Source: Tenrec ecaudatus
Taxonomy: Eukaryota; Chordata; Mammalia; Afrosoricida; Tenrecidae
Length of the DNA stretch: 64,000 nt
Direction of reading: 5' to 3'
Assembly (NCBI RefSeq): GCF_050624435.1
Contig: NC_134543.1
Location: forward strand, 126,571,475-126,635,474
The position numbers were made by a program, and so were the translations under genes. Below the pieces are notes generated by a model. The model did no database searches. It worked only from the letters and a program-made list of their open reading frames with translations, and had not been told where the DNA came from. Shown piece after piece: positions 1-10,830 of the stretch; the first letter of the stretch is position 1, and the number at the start of each line of letters is the position of its first letter.

Positions 1-597
1 TGGGGAGAGGAGCAGTATGGCATGGCAGGCGGGGGTGGGATGGGGAGCAGGTGATGTGTTTAACAGAAGGGCATGGGGAGAGGAGCAGTATGGCATAGGG
101 AGGGCAGGTGATGTGGTTAACAGAGGGCATGGGGAGAGTAGTAGTATGGCATAGGGAGGGGAGGTCATGTGGTTAACAGATGGGCATGGGGAGAGGAGCA
201 GTATGGCACGGGGAGGGCAGGTCATACAGGTAACAGAAGGGCATGGGGAGAGGAGCAGTATGGCATGGGGAGGGCAGGTGATGTGGTTAACAGAAGGGTA
301 TGGGGAGAGGAGCAGTATGGCATGGGGAGGGCAGGTCATATAGTTAACAGAAGGACATGGGGAGAGGAGCAGTATGGCATGGGGAGGGCAGGTGATGTGG
401 TTAACAGAAGGGCATGGGGAGAGGAGCAGTATGGCATGGGGAATGGCAGGTCATATAGTTAACAGAAGGACATGGGGAGAGGAGCAGTATGGCATAGGGA
501 GGGCAGGTCATATAGTTACAGAAGGGCATGGGGAGAGGAGCAGTATGGCATGGGGAGGGCAGGTCATGTGGTTAACAGAAGGGCATGGAGAGGAGTA
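1..597. repeat. 57-bp minisatellite, about 10 copies, running in from the left edge
   Basis: A GGGGAGAGGAGCAGTATGGC core recurs about every 57 bp (GCAT starts near 71, 127, 184 and 241), and copies are joined by a GGTTAACAGAAGGGCAT-like segment. The array is already under way at base 1 and ends near 597 with a shortened copy. Because 57 is divisible by 3, the array reads through as a 19-residue periodic peptide (169-462), which is a by-product of repeat length and not evidence of a gene. Copies differ by a few substitutions, so the array is moderately old or recently homogenised. Confidence 0.95.
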
Positions 598-2765
598 ACT
601 CAGTGGGATAAGGACAGCTGCCATCAAGGTGAGGGGTGGGTATGGGGTGGGGGTTCAGGAGGCTGTGGATGATGTCAGGGGTGAGGAGGGGCAGGGGTAA
701 CAGAGCCTGGGAAAGGATGTGACCATGCACTGCAGATGTCCCTGCCCCAGCCAAGGCTACTGTCCAAGTTGTTTGCTCCTGGCCACAGCGTGGCCTTCTG
801 TCTCCTACAGCCACCAGGGACAGCCCCTAACAGGGGTCAATTTTGTCAGCAGACATGTCTAGAAGCTATTATTCCTGTGCAGGAAAGAGCACCCAGTGAA
901 GCCCATTGGCAGCCACCCGAGGAGCAGTGATCAGAACCCAAGACTGTGCTGCTTCCCTGCTGTCCACCCCAACAGCCGTTCGCCATGTGGCTCCACTGCT
1001 TCAGCAGCCACCAGATGAGCCTTCTGAGGGGACAGCCACTGATTCATTGGGCTGGAAGACGGTCAGAGAGGTCTTCTTCAGGGAACTCATATCGTTTGGG
1101 CCTTCTGTCCCAACAAGCTCTGACCTTGACCCATCAAGCCAACCCAGTTCAGCTTCCTCTTGGGCAGCTTTCCCATGTGGAAACGCTGTGAATTCCCAGC
1201 CAGCGGACACTTCCAACCTCCCAGCAAAGGCTTCTTTCCATGAATATCTCACAGACATGAGCTCTGAAGCTAGGGCCACACTTTCCTTGACCCTGACATC
1301 CAAAAAGTTCCTGTAAATACACATTGTCAAGAGAACAAGTGAGTTCTGACTGCCCCCCGCCCCCGAGTACTTTGGGGATGTTGCAATCACTCAGGCAGAG
1401 CAGACCACCTCAGTCCCCAGTCCTCTGGAGCAAATCGGCGCAGCTGTCCAGCCCTGAGCAGCTCATCTCTTCAGGACCTGGGCCATTCACACTAGAAATG
1501 GAGCCAGCTCCTCAGGGGCATCTCCTCTTCACAGGGAGTCCCTGGGGACTACTGCCTGGGCCCCGAGGAGCTCCTCCCCACTGCAGTCTCCCTCTGTTCA
1601 GTCAAAGAATTTCCAGTGCTGCTCAGTTCAAATCTATCCATCGTAGCTGAGGGAGTGAAATGGAACAGTCAATTGTGTTTCATTTGAGTGATTAACTAGA
1701 GATAATAAGCTCCTCTGTCCTGCAGATAGCAGGGCCACATTAAGCACAGCTCGGTTGTTAAACGGGTCACATGGAGTCCAGATGAAAAGTGGCCCAAATT
1801 CATCATATTGCGGAACCAGGGGTTCTGTCAACTCACCCTGGTCACGTCCTTTGTCTAGGAAATGATGTTGGCTATAATGGCCATTTCTCTTAAGAATATG
1901 TTACTTTTTCTAGGAAGCAAGTATTTGGACCTTTCCATCCTGGAACATAGGAGGACAACGAAAAACAAAGATTCAAGGAAGCAATTAGCCCCAAGGAATA
2001 ACAGTACCCTTGGACCACAGCTTCCTGAAACCTGAGAAGAGAATAATTAGGTGGACCCCAATACCAGCTACCAACCGAGATCATAATCGAGGATCTCTAA
2101 CCAAGATCATAATCAAAGGACCCGGTTAAAATAGGTGGGAATGTAGAATAAAAGTTAAAGACCAGACTTACTGGACCGAAAGACACTGGAGGAACCTGGA
2201 AGACTGTTGCCCTGAGAGCACAGCTTCTAACTTGAAACCCAAGGCTCCTCTGTAAGTCAACTTTCCTAAAACGCACCACAAACCCAGTGAAAAATGTGGT
2301 CTGGGGGACATTCCACACTACAAAACTAAAAGGGTAACATTTTCCGAAAACCCAAGAGGAGGAGACAGGGAAAGTGGACAAAAGAAAATAGGGAGCCCAG
2401 GGAGTTAACAGGCAGCTGCTACCTCACTGCAAGAGTGTGTGACCAAGGTCACTCAATAACGGTGTAGGAACTGTTGATTGGAAAACAAACTTGCTGTGTA
2501 AACCTTCACATAAAACACAACTATAATACAGGAAAAATGTTTCTATCAACTCTGTGGAAGGAGGATCAAAAGCTTGTTGCCTGTACCTGGGTACGTAAGC
2601 AGTTCAAGTCCACCTCTTTCTACGACCATGACAACATTTCTCGTCTATGAAACAATATCAACCAAAGGGATCGTCAGTAGTTTGTGATTCCCATTTAGTT
2701 ATATTTGTAATTCTCTATTTAGTTTCTTTGATAGTTCTATTTGTGTTTCTCTTTCACTTTTATTT
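598..2765. other. no gene recognised; unclassified non-coding sequence
   Basis: Several short reading frames exist here (for example 906-1316), but they overlap on both strands, lack splice context and match no family I recognise. The interval 1880-2560 is A-rich on this strand and could be old LTR or retroviral leftovers, but I could not identify an end, primer site or coding motif. Confidence 0.5.
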
Positions 2766-2769
2766 ATGA

Positions 2770-2930
2770 AAAATCTTCTTATTGGGGGCTTTTTTGGGTA
2801 TTTTATTGGGGGCTCTTAAGGCTTTTACCACAATCCATGTATCAATTGCATCAAGCATATTTGTACATGTTGCCATCATAAGTTTCTAAACATCTACTTT
2901 CTATTGAGCCCTTCTCTTTTACTTTTATAT
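2770..2930 (-). mobile_element. L1 3'-terminal fragment
   Basis: The sequence reads TTTTATTGGGGGCTCTTAAG..., then a CCACAATCCATGTATCAATTG segment and TCTACTTTCTATTGAGCCC. This is the complement of the 3' end seen in the other L1 copies of this window (21.7, 49.9 and 61.0 kb). The TTATTGGGGGC end is duplicated at the left edge. It is 5'-truncated and decayed. Confidence 0.75.
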
Positions 2931-2965
2931 CATAAACACCTGAGTTTCTAAGGTTTGTGAGGGAG

Positions 2966-3388
2966 TGTAGTAGGTACATAATTTCATGCCAAGTTGAAGA
3001 TACATAAACGTGTAGGGGTGGAATGGAGCCTGTCAACCAGGTTACAGCCTGATGGTGCTTCCTTGTGGGTGTGGCCTTCTCCCTCCCTCTCTGCCTTCGC
3101 CTTCCTGCTGGCTGACCCTGGTTGCTACCACTGCCCTGTAGATGCTTCCACCACCATTGGATCCATAGGACTTAGAATCCACAGGCCTATGATCTTGCAT
3201 TCTGCATCATTGCATGTGATTTTATGAGTCTGAAGAGGGACTTATGGATTAGTATCAGACTTTTGGACTTGAGTTGTACTGGACTGGGATGTGTCTTTGA
3301 TATATAAGCACTTATTGATATAAAGCTCTTTCTTACACATATATGAGTGTCTCTGGCTTTGTTTTTCTAGTCAACCTGGCCTAACACA
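2966..3388 (+). mobile_element. LTR-like interspersed repeat, family R (solo)
   Basis: It starts TGTAGTAGGTACATA and ends CTAACACA, with TG...CA termini and a TATAAAGCTCTTTCTT segment near the right end that resembles an LTR polyadenylation region. The five bases outside the ends (GGGAG at 2961-2965, GGAAG at 3389-3393) match at 4 of 5 positions, as expected for a decayed 5-bp target duplication. Other copies lie at 3804, 4785, 12651, 53949 and 55651. I infer a solo LTR; the family name is not known to me. Confidence 0.6.
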
Positions 3389-3803
3389 GGAAGTATATGG
3401 AAATGGAGTTCTTGGGTGGCACAAAGAGTTGAGTGCTCAACCACCACTCATGAAAAGATTTACAGTTCAAATTAGAGCTTGGAATTGGTTCCAACTGGTT
3501 CGGTCATGGCAGACAAATCAAAGCAGAACATACACAAGTTTTTAAAATTTGGGTGAACCTAAACAGTAACTAAAATGGGAAGTTTAGAGGCTGAAGTCCT
3601 GTCATGAGAGTCCCTGGATAGACATAATGGGTCCTTCAAGGAGCATGGTGCAGTAGCTGGGTTAGTGACAGGACTGTGGAGACCGACATGCATTCAAAGC
3701 CCAATGTTTGGCCACCATCTTTGAGAGGGCCGCCAGAGCTGTTTCTGAATGTTCAAGTTTGAAACTGCAAGAGATGTGGTTGCTATACAATGCATACGGT
3801 GTC
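3389..3803. other. no gene; possible decayed SINE at left
   Basis: The bases near 3410-3490 loosely resemble an AfroSINE body (GGTGGCACAAAGAGTTGAGTG) but are too diverged to call. Nothing else was recognised. Confidence 0.4.
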
Positions 3804-4130
3804 TGTGGTAGTTATGTAATCTGGTGTGAACTTGAGACTACTAAGAGTGAAGGGGTGGAATTTACCCTACCAATCAGGTTGCAGCTTGATGACCTCATTT
3901 GGAGGCGCTCCGGAGATAAATAGCCTGCTGGAGGAGGGACACAGACACTCTGCTTGGTATTCCTGATGGCAAGACACATGGAATTATGCTAGAGCCCTGG
4001 AGCTGGAGGAGCCATGTGGAGGCCCACACCAGCACTGAGATGCTTCCACTGCCACTGGATCCACAAGACTTTCCACCCACTGGCCTGTGTTCTTCCTGCA
4101 TTTGGCATCATTGCATGTGTTTGAAGACAG
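3804..4130 (+). mobile_element. LTR-like repeat, family R, longer variant, 3'-truncated
   Basis: It begins TGTGGTAGTTATGTAATC and contains GAAGGGGTGGAATTTACCC, then an extra block (about 3890-4010) lacking from the copy at 2966. It rejoins the family at CTTCCACTGCCACTGGATCC and stops after GCATCATTGCATGTG. The last third of the family consensus is missing. Confidence 0.6.
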
Positions 4131-4784
4131 ATGATTGATAGTAGATGATAGATAACCTCAACAGGAAGGCCTCACAAGGCTCTGAGAGGAAAGACTCACA
4201 TTCTCTGTGATAGGGCTATTTTGCCAAGTAGGCCAATCAGAACACGTGGGCAGAGTTTAATCATGTTGAAACTTGATTAGCGGGCAAAGAGAGAAATGGC
4301 TTTCCTAGGCCCCTTCCCTTTTCTCTTCCTGCCTGGTCATGGGACCAGCTTGAGCTATGCTTTACCCCAACCTGGACTGCACTACCCGTGGGCCAAGCCA
4401 ACCCATGGATGGTATGGCTAGAGCTTGAGGCTTCTTTGAGACCTGCTTTGCCAGGCTGCTGCTGTGTACATTGCTTGAGCTTGAGGCTGGTGGATCCTGT
4501 GGCAGTATAGGGGGCTTTCCTAAGCTCCCATGCTACTGACAATTGCTGACTAACCCTGCTGTCTGCTGCCTTCAGGTAGACTTGGCCTGTCTTGCCTGAG
4601 GGAAGATTCCAATGTCTGCTTCATTGACCTTGGACTGGCATCCCAGTTCAGTTGAAGGATGTCCAGTATGTTAACGGTTCCATGAAAGTGAGTTCAACTA
4701 AGCTTTCTACACTGCTCGGTTAATCTGTTAATCTTCTCGATGTATAAAACTATCCTTTTATATATAATCATAAGTTTTGGCTCA
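4131..4784. other. no gene; unclassified, possible LTR-type fragment
   Basis: The sequence is flanked on both sides by family R pieces. A TGTATAAAACT TATA-like string occurs near 4741. It may be an unrelated insertion separating two repeat pieces. No coding potential was recognised. Confidence 0.35.
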
Positions 4785-5169
4785 CTCCCTGCAAGACATT
4801 CTAGAGGAAGAGCCAAATCGACTTACCATGATATAGCCAGAGCCCTGGCAGCTGGAGAAAACATGTGGAGACCCCTGCCAGCACTGATATGCTTACACCA
4901 CCACTGGATCCACAAGACTGCCCACCCACTGGCCTGTGATTTTCCTGCATTCGGCATCATTGCATGTGTTTAGTGAGTCTAAAGAGGACTTTATAGATTG
5001 TTATTGGACATATGGGCTAATAACGGACTTAACGACTTGATCTGTACTGGGCTGGAATGTTTTCTCAATATGAAATTGCCCTTGATTATAAAGCTCTTTC
5101 CTATTAAAAACACCTAAAATAAATGCAAATGTCCTGGTTCTGTTTCTCTAGTGAACCCTGCATAACACA
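4785..5169 (+). mobile_element. LTR-like repeat, family R, 5'-truncated
   Basis: It shares GCCAGAGCCCTGGCAGCTGG, CCACTGGATCCACAAGACT, GGCATCATTGCATGTGTT and TATAAAGCTCTTTCCTA with the other copies and ends CATAACACA at 5169. A short A-rich insertion sits just before the 3' end. Confidence 0.6.
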
Positions 5170-5785
5170 CTGTCTAAGCTCTCATAAGCCATAAATCAAA
5201 TATGGAGCAAAACAGTCAAGCAACTGAATGGTCAGCAAGAGAAAATTTCCACTGGTTCAGGTCAGTAGATGTTGTCTATCAGGGTCTTCCAAGGAGATCA
5301 GATCATTCATCGGTTCTGGAAGGGTACTGGGAGCTTTCTTCAGGAAGGGAACCCTGCACAGTAGCGGACTCACACATCTACATACAGGGCAGTAAACTTG
5401 CTGGGAGGAGGCAGGCATTAACCACTTTACTCAAGAAAAAACAACCATTTTATTCATTGAAGAAGAATTATTTTTCCTGTGGTTTTAGGGAGGCTGGTAC
5501 CAAACATGGGATATGGAATCATCCTTTGTCTAAAGCATCCCCTTAGGTGGAGAGTCTGCTTGTTCTGTGCCATCAGCAAGGGCTTCAAGTTTTTCTGGAA
5601 CCCAATCTGTGAGCACCTCAGAAGCATACATGTGCCGGAGTACACACCCAACTCATGAAGTGCTAGCCAAGGATGCAAAGAGACTCTGCTCTGACAATGA
5701 CCCCAGTGGGTGCTGCTGGCTGGTAGTTCCAAGGCACCTGTGTCTCTGCAGGTAAAGGGTACGGCTGCCTGCTTCTGTAAAGATC
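5170..5785. other. no gene; probable decayed SINE/LINE mosaic
   Basis: Short frames occur on both strands but none is recognisable. Parts near 5395-5430 and 5700-5790 look like eroded AfroSINE or RTE sequence; I cannot set boundaries. Confidence 0.35.
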
Positions 5786-6170
5786 TGGTCTGTGAAACCC
5801 TACATTGGGACTCTGAATCAGGCTGAAAGGACCACAGACCTGCTGAACAGCAAACCAGTCGCCTTGGAAGCAGGACTGCTAGAATGCTCCTCAGAAGCAA
5901 GGATGGTGAATCTTTGTCTCACAGTCGGACACGACATCATCAGACAAGTGCCTAGGAAAGACATCCTGTTCGGTAAAGCAGAGGGCCAGTGAAAAAGAGG
6001 AAGACCCTCAAGGACATGGACGGACACACTGAAGGCCACAACGGGCTCAAACCCAGTAACAGTGAAGACGGTGCTGTGCAGGCCGAGTTTCACAATGTCG
6101 AACATTGGAAGTCGACAGGGGTCAAACCCACTCAAGAGCACCTGACAACTTGGATGGGGTGACTGGATGG
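5786..6170 (+). mobile_element. RTE/BovB-type LINE, 3'-end fragment
   Basis: The run GGTAAAGCAGAGGGCCAGTG followed by AAAAAGAGGAAGACCCTCAA is the conserved C-terminal end of RTE/BovB ORF2 (encoding a KRGRPS-type string). It is followed by GACGGACACACTGAAGGCC and a short 3' tail in which GGCTCAAACCCAG recurs. It is related to 44490-44790. RTE-type LINEs are the presumed source of enzymes for AfroSINEs; that link is established for the family, not shown here. Confidence 0.75.
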
Positions 6171-7489
6171 CAGCGTGGATTGCTGGATGGTAAGCTGTGC
6201 ACGCACATAGGGGTGAGATGGAAATGAAGAGGAGAGTTCAGATCATGAATGCTTTCATAACTTTTCATTTAATGCTAGTGAACATTTTAATCATAAACTC
6301 AATGAACTACAACCGGAAGTGGAAACCCCTTATCCTACTCTACCTGGGCCATCACCAAAGGGTTTGCCTCTAGGTTTCTCAGAGGAGAAGCAATCAAAAC
6401 ACACAGATGTTGAGCGTTGACAACCACAAAGAGAACTGGGGGAGGTTTGGCCTTGCACCACCGTGTAGGTGGGAAGGTGGCTGGCAGTGCAGTGTGAACT
6501 GATCAGATCTTGTCCAAAGAGTGGACTCTGGTCTGTCCCTGCCTGAGTGAAACTAAATTGCCTTTACCTTGTGACCTCAGGAACAGTCTCAAATAGCAAA
6601 CTAGTCCAAGATCAAACTATTCCAAAACAGCCGTGTGCAGGAACATCACTACGTTTCTCAAGGAGTCTGGGAGTTGCTTCTTCTGTGGATCAGAAGCTGC
6701 AGCTTGTCTTGAACATCCAGACGAGGCACATGTGCTCCCCATGAAGTGCCAGCCACCTCCCCAAGGGAAGCTCAGTCCAGACTGCTGCTGGAGAATTCAC
6801 AGAGCATCTGCACCCCTCAGAAGGCATCACTGGAGGCTTGGCCAGCAGGCCGCTGCACCTGTAACCAAGCACAGCACCTTCCTCTGCCTCCAGGTGTCCT
6901 CAGAGTCCTGACTTTCCAGCCCAGAGGACATCCTGGATGCCAGACTTCACCAGCTTCCTGAGCCCAGTGGCTCCCACACAGTGCACTCCCTCCTCTCCTC
7001 AAAAACCCCTCCTCCACTTCCACCTGCAAGCCCTCACCACCACCAAGTACTAAGTCCCTCTGCACCTCAGGGGCGCTATGCACAGGCAGGAGCAGTGTCT
7101 CTCCTCTGGGCCAGGCACTGGGACTTCAGGAGAGGTAACACAGGGCCTGGGGGAGGCCTCACCTGGCTGGTTAGAAGGGGTGGGCTCAGCTCCACAGCAG
7201 ACGTGACTCCGGGGGAAGAAGGACACAGCCTGGGCCAACTCTGGTCTGAAAAACAAACAGGCAGGATGTCAGGACAGGCTGTCTCAAGTGTCTAGGGAGG
7301 CTTGGGAGTAGCATCCATGCACTCAGTGAGATGGCAAAGAGTGGGTTTGGAGATTAGTTTTATTATAAACTGAAATTTACACAATTTTATTATTTCCATA
7401 TGCTTCATCCAAGTTTTCTTTTAGCAATGAAAATTTAAATAGTGGAGGGAAGGTAGGGTGTAAAGGGGGAACCGATTACAGGCATCTAC
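6171..7489. other. no gene recognised
   Basis: A mixture of moderately GC-rich sequence (6740-7260) with overlapping short frames on both strands and a more AT-rich part after 7330. None of the frames has a recognisable domain or splice pattern. Confidence 0.45.
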
Positions 7490-7772
7490 ATATAATGTCA
7501 TCCCTGGGAGACCGACAACAGAGAAGTGGGTGAAGGGAGACATTGGAAAGTGTAAGATAAGACAAAATAATAATTTATAAATTATCAAGGGTTCATGAGG
7601 GAGGGGGGAATGGGGAGGGCGTGGGGAAATGAGGAACTGATGCCAGGGGTTTAAGTGGCAAGCAAATGTTTTGAGAATGACGAGGGCAACGAATGTACAA
7701 ATGTGCTTTACACAATTGATCTGTATGGATTGTAATGATTTGTATGAGCCCCCAATGAAACGATTTTTAAAT
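7490..7772 (+). mobile_element. L1 3' end, 5'-truncated
   Basis: This is the sense-strand L1 3'UTR: AAGATAAGACAAAATAATAA, then GGGTTCATGAGGGAGGGGGG, ACAAATGTGCTTTACACAATTG and the terminal GTATGAGCCCCCAATGAAACG. It is the complement of the start of the antisense copies elsewhere in the window. The remaining A tail is eroded (ATTTTTAAATAG). Confidence 0.8.
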
Positions 7773-7879
7773 AGATCATTACTTTTTGATTTTCAAACAG
7801 AAATAAGAATGCTTAAGAAAAACTTCACTAAAATTGATGCTCTTGAGTCAGAGAGAACTGAGAAAAACCGCTACACTGT

Positions 7880-8182
7880 GCTGTCTTGGTGGTCTCACTG
7901 CTTGGACACGAGGACCACTGCCCAGGGATGACCCCCAGTACTGAAAGCGTGACACTGACTGACCAATGCACAAACCCCACTTCAACGTTCTCCATACTCT
8001 CTCCCCAGTGACTCAATTTCCCTCCTGTCTGCATTCAGGAAGGTGGTTTGAAGAATCCCTCTGTGTCCTGTGCTAGTCTGCTCCCAATAAAACGCTCTCT
8101 TCTCACCAAAGCCTGCACTGGAGCAGATCTTTTGGCTTGACTTCAGCAGCACGCAGAGACCCAACTTCTGTGGCAACACATG
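7880..8182 (+). mobile_element. decayed endogenous retrovirus (class I) LTR, R-U5 side
   Basis: A CCAAT-type string (GACCAATGCAC near 7960), a polyadenylation signal in CCCAATAAAACGCTC (near 8085) and an ACACA end at 8176-8180 are followed immediately by TGTGGGGGTTCATCC. The left boundary is uncertain. The arrangement matches the end of a gammaretrovirus-like LTR with its primer site. It is a broken relic. Confidence 0.5.
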
Positions 8183-8200
8183 TGGGGGTTCATCCAAGCC
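8183..8200 (+). promoter_or_regulatory. retroviral primer-binding-site-like sequence (tRNA-Pro type)
   Basis: TGGGGGTTCATCCAAGCC sits directly after the putative LTR. It follows the TGGGGG-TC-TCC pattern of a proline-tRNA primer site with a few changes. Position and pattern together support the call. Confidence 0.45.
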
Positions 8201-9204
8201 CCCCTTCCTACCTGTGATACATGGACCATGCAGCTGGAGTGGGCCAATGCCAGCCCCAGCCCCAGGGAGTTTGTTATGTTCCAAGACCTGGACAGGCATT
8301 TCCAAGGAAGAAAAAGAGAAAGAATAGGCACAGGGCTGTCACACACTGGGGGTTGTGTGTGTGTGTGTGCGTGCACACACCACAAGGGGGGACTGTCACA
8401 CACCACACAGGGAGTTGTCACACACCACCCGAGCTCCAAAATGTCAAGACACCTCAGGTCCTGGGCAACCACTGGGCCGATGCGCTGGCTACTGCCTGCC
8501 TCTGCCTGAAGCTCGCTGTTCAAGTAGCAGCAGAGACCCTCTAGCTCAAAGCCTCAACTCTGGACCCCAACTGAAAATTAGACTTGTCTGAACTTGAATA
8601 CACCCCTGAAGAGCTGACAAGCAGACACTCAACGGGACACTGTCTGCGTACCCCACAAGGCAGACCACCTGCCGTCTGCATGGAGGACTTGTGGTCCCCA
8701 CACACTGAAGACAAATCCCATCTGGTTCTCGGTCCCTGCACCCAGTATAGAAGGGATGCGCTGCCTCCCCTGGATCAGGTCCAGGAACAACTGGGCGGTG
8801 CCCTGCTGGATTTGCCAGTCAGCATCCCTATAATAGAAAAGGCCACCGAAGCGTCCAAGGCAACGCTGATGGCGCTCATCCCACCTCTGAGCAGCATCTG
8901 AGCAGAGGCGCAGCTGGGGTGAGCACATTCCTCACACAAGTGCCCTGGGGCATCCGCCAAGTTTTAGGGGCTCAAGCAATTTCACTGCTGGAAGAAGAAC
9001 CACACTGTGAAAAAGCCTCTGGCAGAGCTGTGTCTACAAAGGGAGTAACCGGGGACCAAGAACTTCCCTCTCCTGTGTAGAAACCAGAGCCACGTTAGGG
9101 AGTGATTTCACCAGGGACTGAGTACTTCCCTCTCCTGTGCAAAAACCCAGAGCTGCCAGAGAAGTTGGCTCAAGCCCCTATGAGATAGTATTTTTACAAA
9201 TGTT
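8201..9204. other. no intact gene; possible retroviral leader remnant with GT/CA-rich patch
   Basis: A GT/CA-rich patch with repeated TGTCACACACCAC lies at 8336-8428. Frames at 8584-8901 (+) and opposite are short and unrecognised. If the upstream LTR call is right, this is decayed leader and gag-region sequence, but no gag motif is visible. A local duplication of ACTTCCCTCTCCTGTG occurs near 9063 and 9125. Confidence 0.35.
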
Positions 9205-9420
9205 GCCACTGGGTCAACTCTGACCCAAATGACACTGTGTCAGACAGAGCAGAAGTGTCCCAATTAGGGTTTTAAGACTGAACATATTTATGGCAGCAGA
9301 CTGCCACATCTCTCTCCTGGGGAGCAGCTGGTGGGTTTGAACCTCTGACCAGCAGAGAAGTGCATTCTGCAGGCAGGGCCCCTCAGGAAATGCCATGAGG
9401 AAGGTGCACATCAAACCCAC
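9205..9420 (-). mobile_element. AfroSINE copy
   Basis: On this strand it reads TTGCCACTGGGTCAACTCTG, AGCAGACTGCCACATCTCTC, GGAGCAGCTGGTGGGTTTGA and ACCTCTGACCAGCAG, the complement of the tRNA-derived head and body of the afrotherian SINE. Its antisense frames are not genes. Confidence 0.75.
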
Positions 9421-9861
9421 CCTCCATCAACAGGAAAACTTTTCCAGGTTGCCTGCAACCCCCTGAAGCCCTTTCAAAACCAAAGTCTGAAATGCAGAAC
9501 CAGGATGCTGCTGCTCAGAGCCCCACAACCTGTGTGGAGACAGGAAAACACCAGGAAGAGGCTGCTGGGAACCTGGGCAGCCTCATGGGCAAGTGAGCCC
9601 AAGCTCTACTCAGACACAGGCCAGGGATGGTGCCCACATAAGTCTGGGTATTTGTGGGTGCCTTTCCTGTTTACCAGAAAGCCAAACTCTTTGTAGAAGC
9701 AACCTGGGATGAACGCTGTTAACTTTCAGAAATGTCGAATCTGTGTGCTCTGAGGGGTGAAGAGAAGGCTGGACCCCCTCCTACTGGGCCTTTGTTGCCT
9801 TTACTTTCCAGGGTCCATGGTGGAAAGGGTATCCTAGACTGTGGGGCTGTACGAGGCCACC
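9421..9861. other. no gene recognised
   Basis: Unique-looking non-coding sequence; one 63-codon frame (9505-9696) with no recognisable features. Confidence 0.45.
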
Positions 9862-10085
9862 TTTGCGGAAGGATGAACTCCCACCGTGGGTTTCTACAGG
9901 ACTATCTTTGAGGAAGGAACTCTGAATGTTGGGTTCTGTGGCACCAGCTTTGGGGAAGGATGGACAGCGATCTTTGGGGAAGAATAAACTCTGAGCATGG
10001 GGTTTTTCGGGACACTCTTTGAGGAAGGATGGACTATGACCATGGGATTCCGTGAGACTACCTTTGGGGAAGGATGAACTCCAGA
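9862..10085. repeat. about 45-bp minisatellite, about 5 copies
   Basis: CTTTG(A/G)GGAAGGA recurs at about 9862, 9907, 9951, 9974, 10017 and 10062. Most units are 43-46 bp and one is about 23 bp. Each unit carries an ACTCTGA-GTGGGTTTCTG-like middle. Copies are diverged, suggesting an old array. Confidence 0.8.
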
Positions 10086-10830
10086 GGTGGCAATGCAGGC
10101 TGTGTCACCTGTAGCTCCACGTGTCCACCACTGGTACCTGGGCCTTCCTCCAGACACATAGTCTGGGTGCTCCCACGGGGCATGTCAGTGAATCCTGGGG
10201 AAATAAGGGTTCACAGATTACACAGGGAAGAAGCAGGGAATATGAGGCAGCGGCTCCACATTGAGGCTGGCCACGCTGAGCCAGGCTCACTTCCTGCAGA
10301 AGCCTCTGAATCGACACAGTAGCAACACCTATGTTCGAGCAAACAAACAACAGGCTAACTGGCCTCCCTAAACCTCCTGACCGAGACCACCTGATCAGGC
10401 TGGTTTATGAGGGCACATCTGCTTTCTCCCATTCTCTCTCCCCTGGGGACCTCTCCAGTGCAGGACATAAGGCTTAAGTGCCAATCAGACCACCTCTGTC
10501 TCAGCAGTGTTATACTTCTCCCTCTGAGACTGAGAAGATCAAAAGGCCATGAACCAAACCAGCAAGGTGGGGGGGTGGGGCAACAGAAACAGGACAAACA
10601 GGGGCGGGGCGACTACAGGCCTGCAGCATTGGGAAGCCAATGGAGCACACTAGATGATGGTGCGGGGCACAAGGCAAGGTGTCAGGCACCAGGATCCCTG
10701 AGAAAGGGGAGCATGAAGGAAAAGCAGGGGGTACTGGTCAAATCACCTCCACACAGTGGAAAGAAACCATGCCAAGTCCTGTGCCTTCCTCACACCTGTG
10801 GCTGTGTCTCAGCCCACTGTAGCGGCCAAT
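10086..10830. other. no gene recognised
   Basis: The longest frame here (10407-11099 +) overlaps the antisense side of an RTE LINE at its right end, which argues that it is spurious. No domain was recognised. Confidence 0.45.

Noticed and set aside
169-672. Repetitive frames at the left edge
   Set aside because: Minisatellite with period divisible by three; no independent gene evidence.
906-1390. Overlapping frames of 129-136 codons on opposite strands
   Set aside because: No recognisable domain, splice context or promoter; mutual overlap suggests chance.
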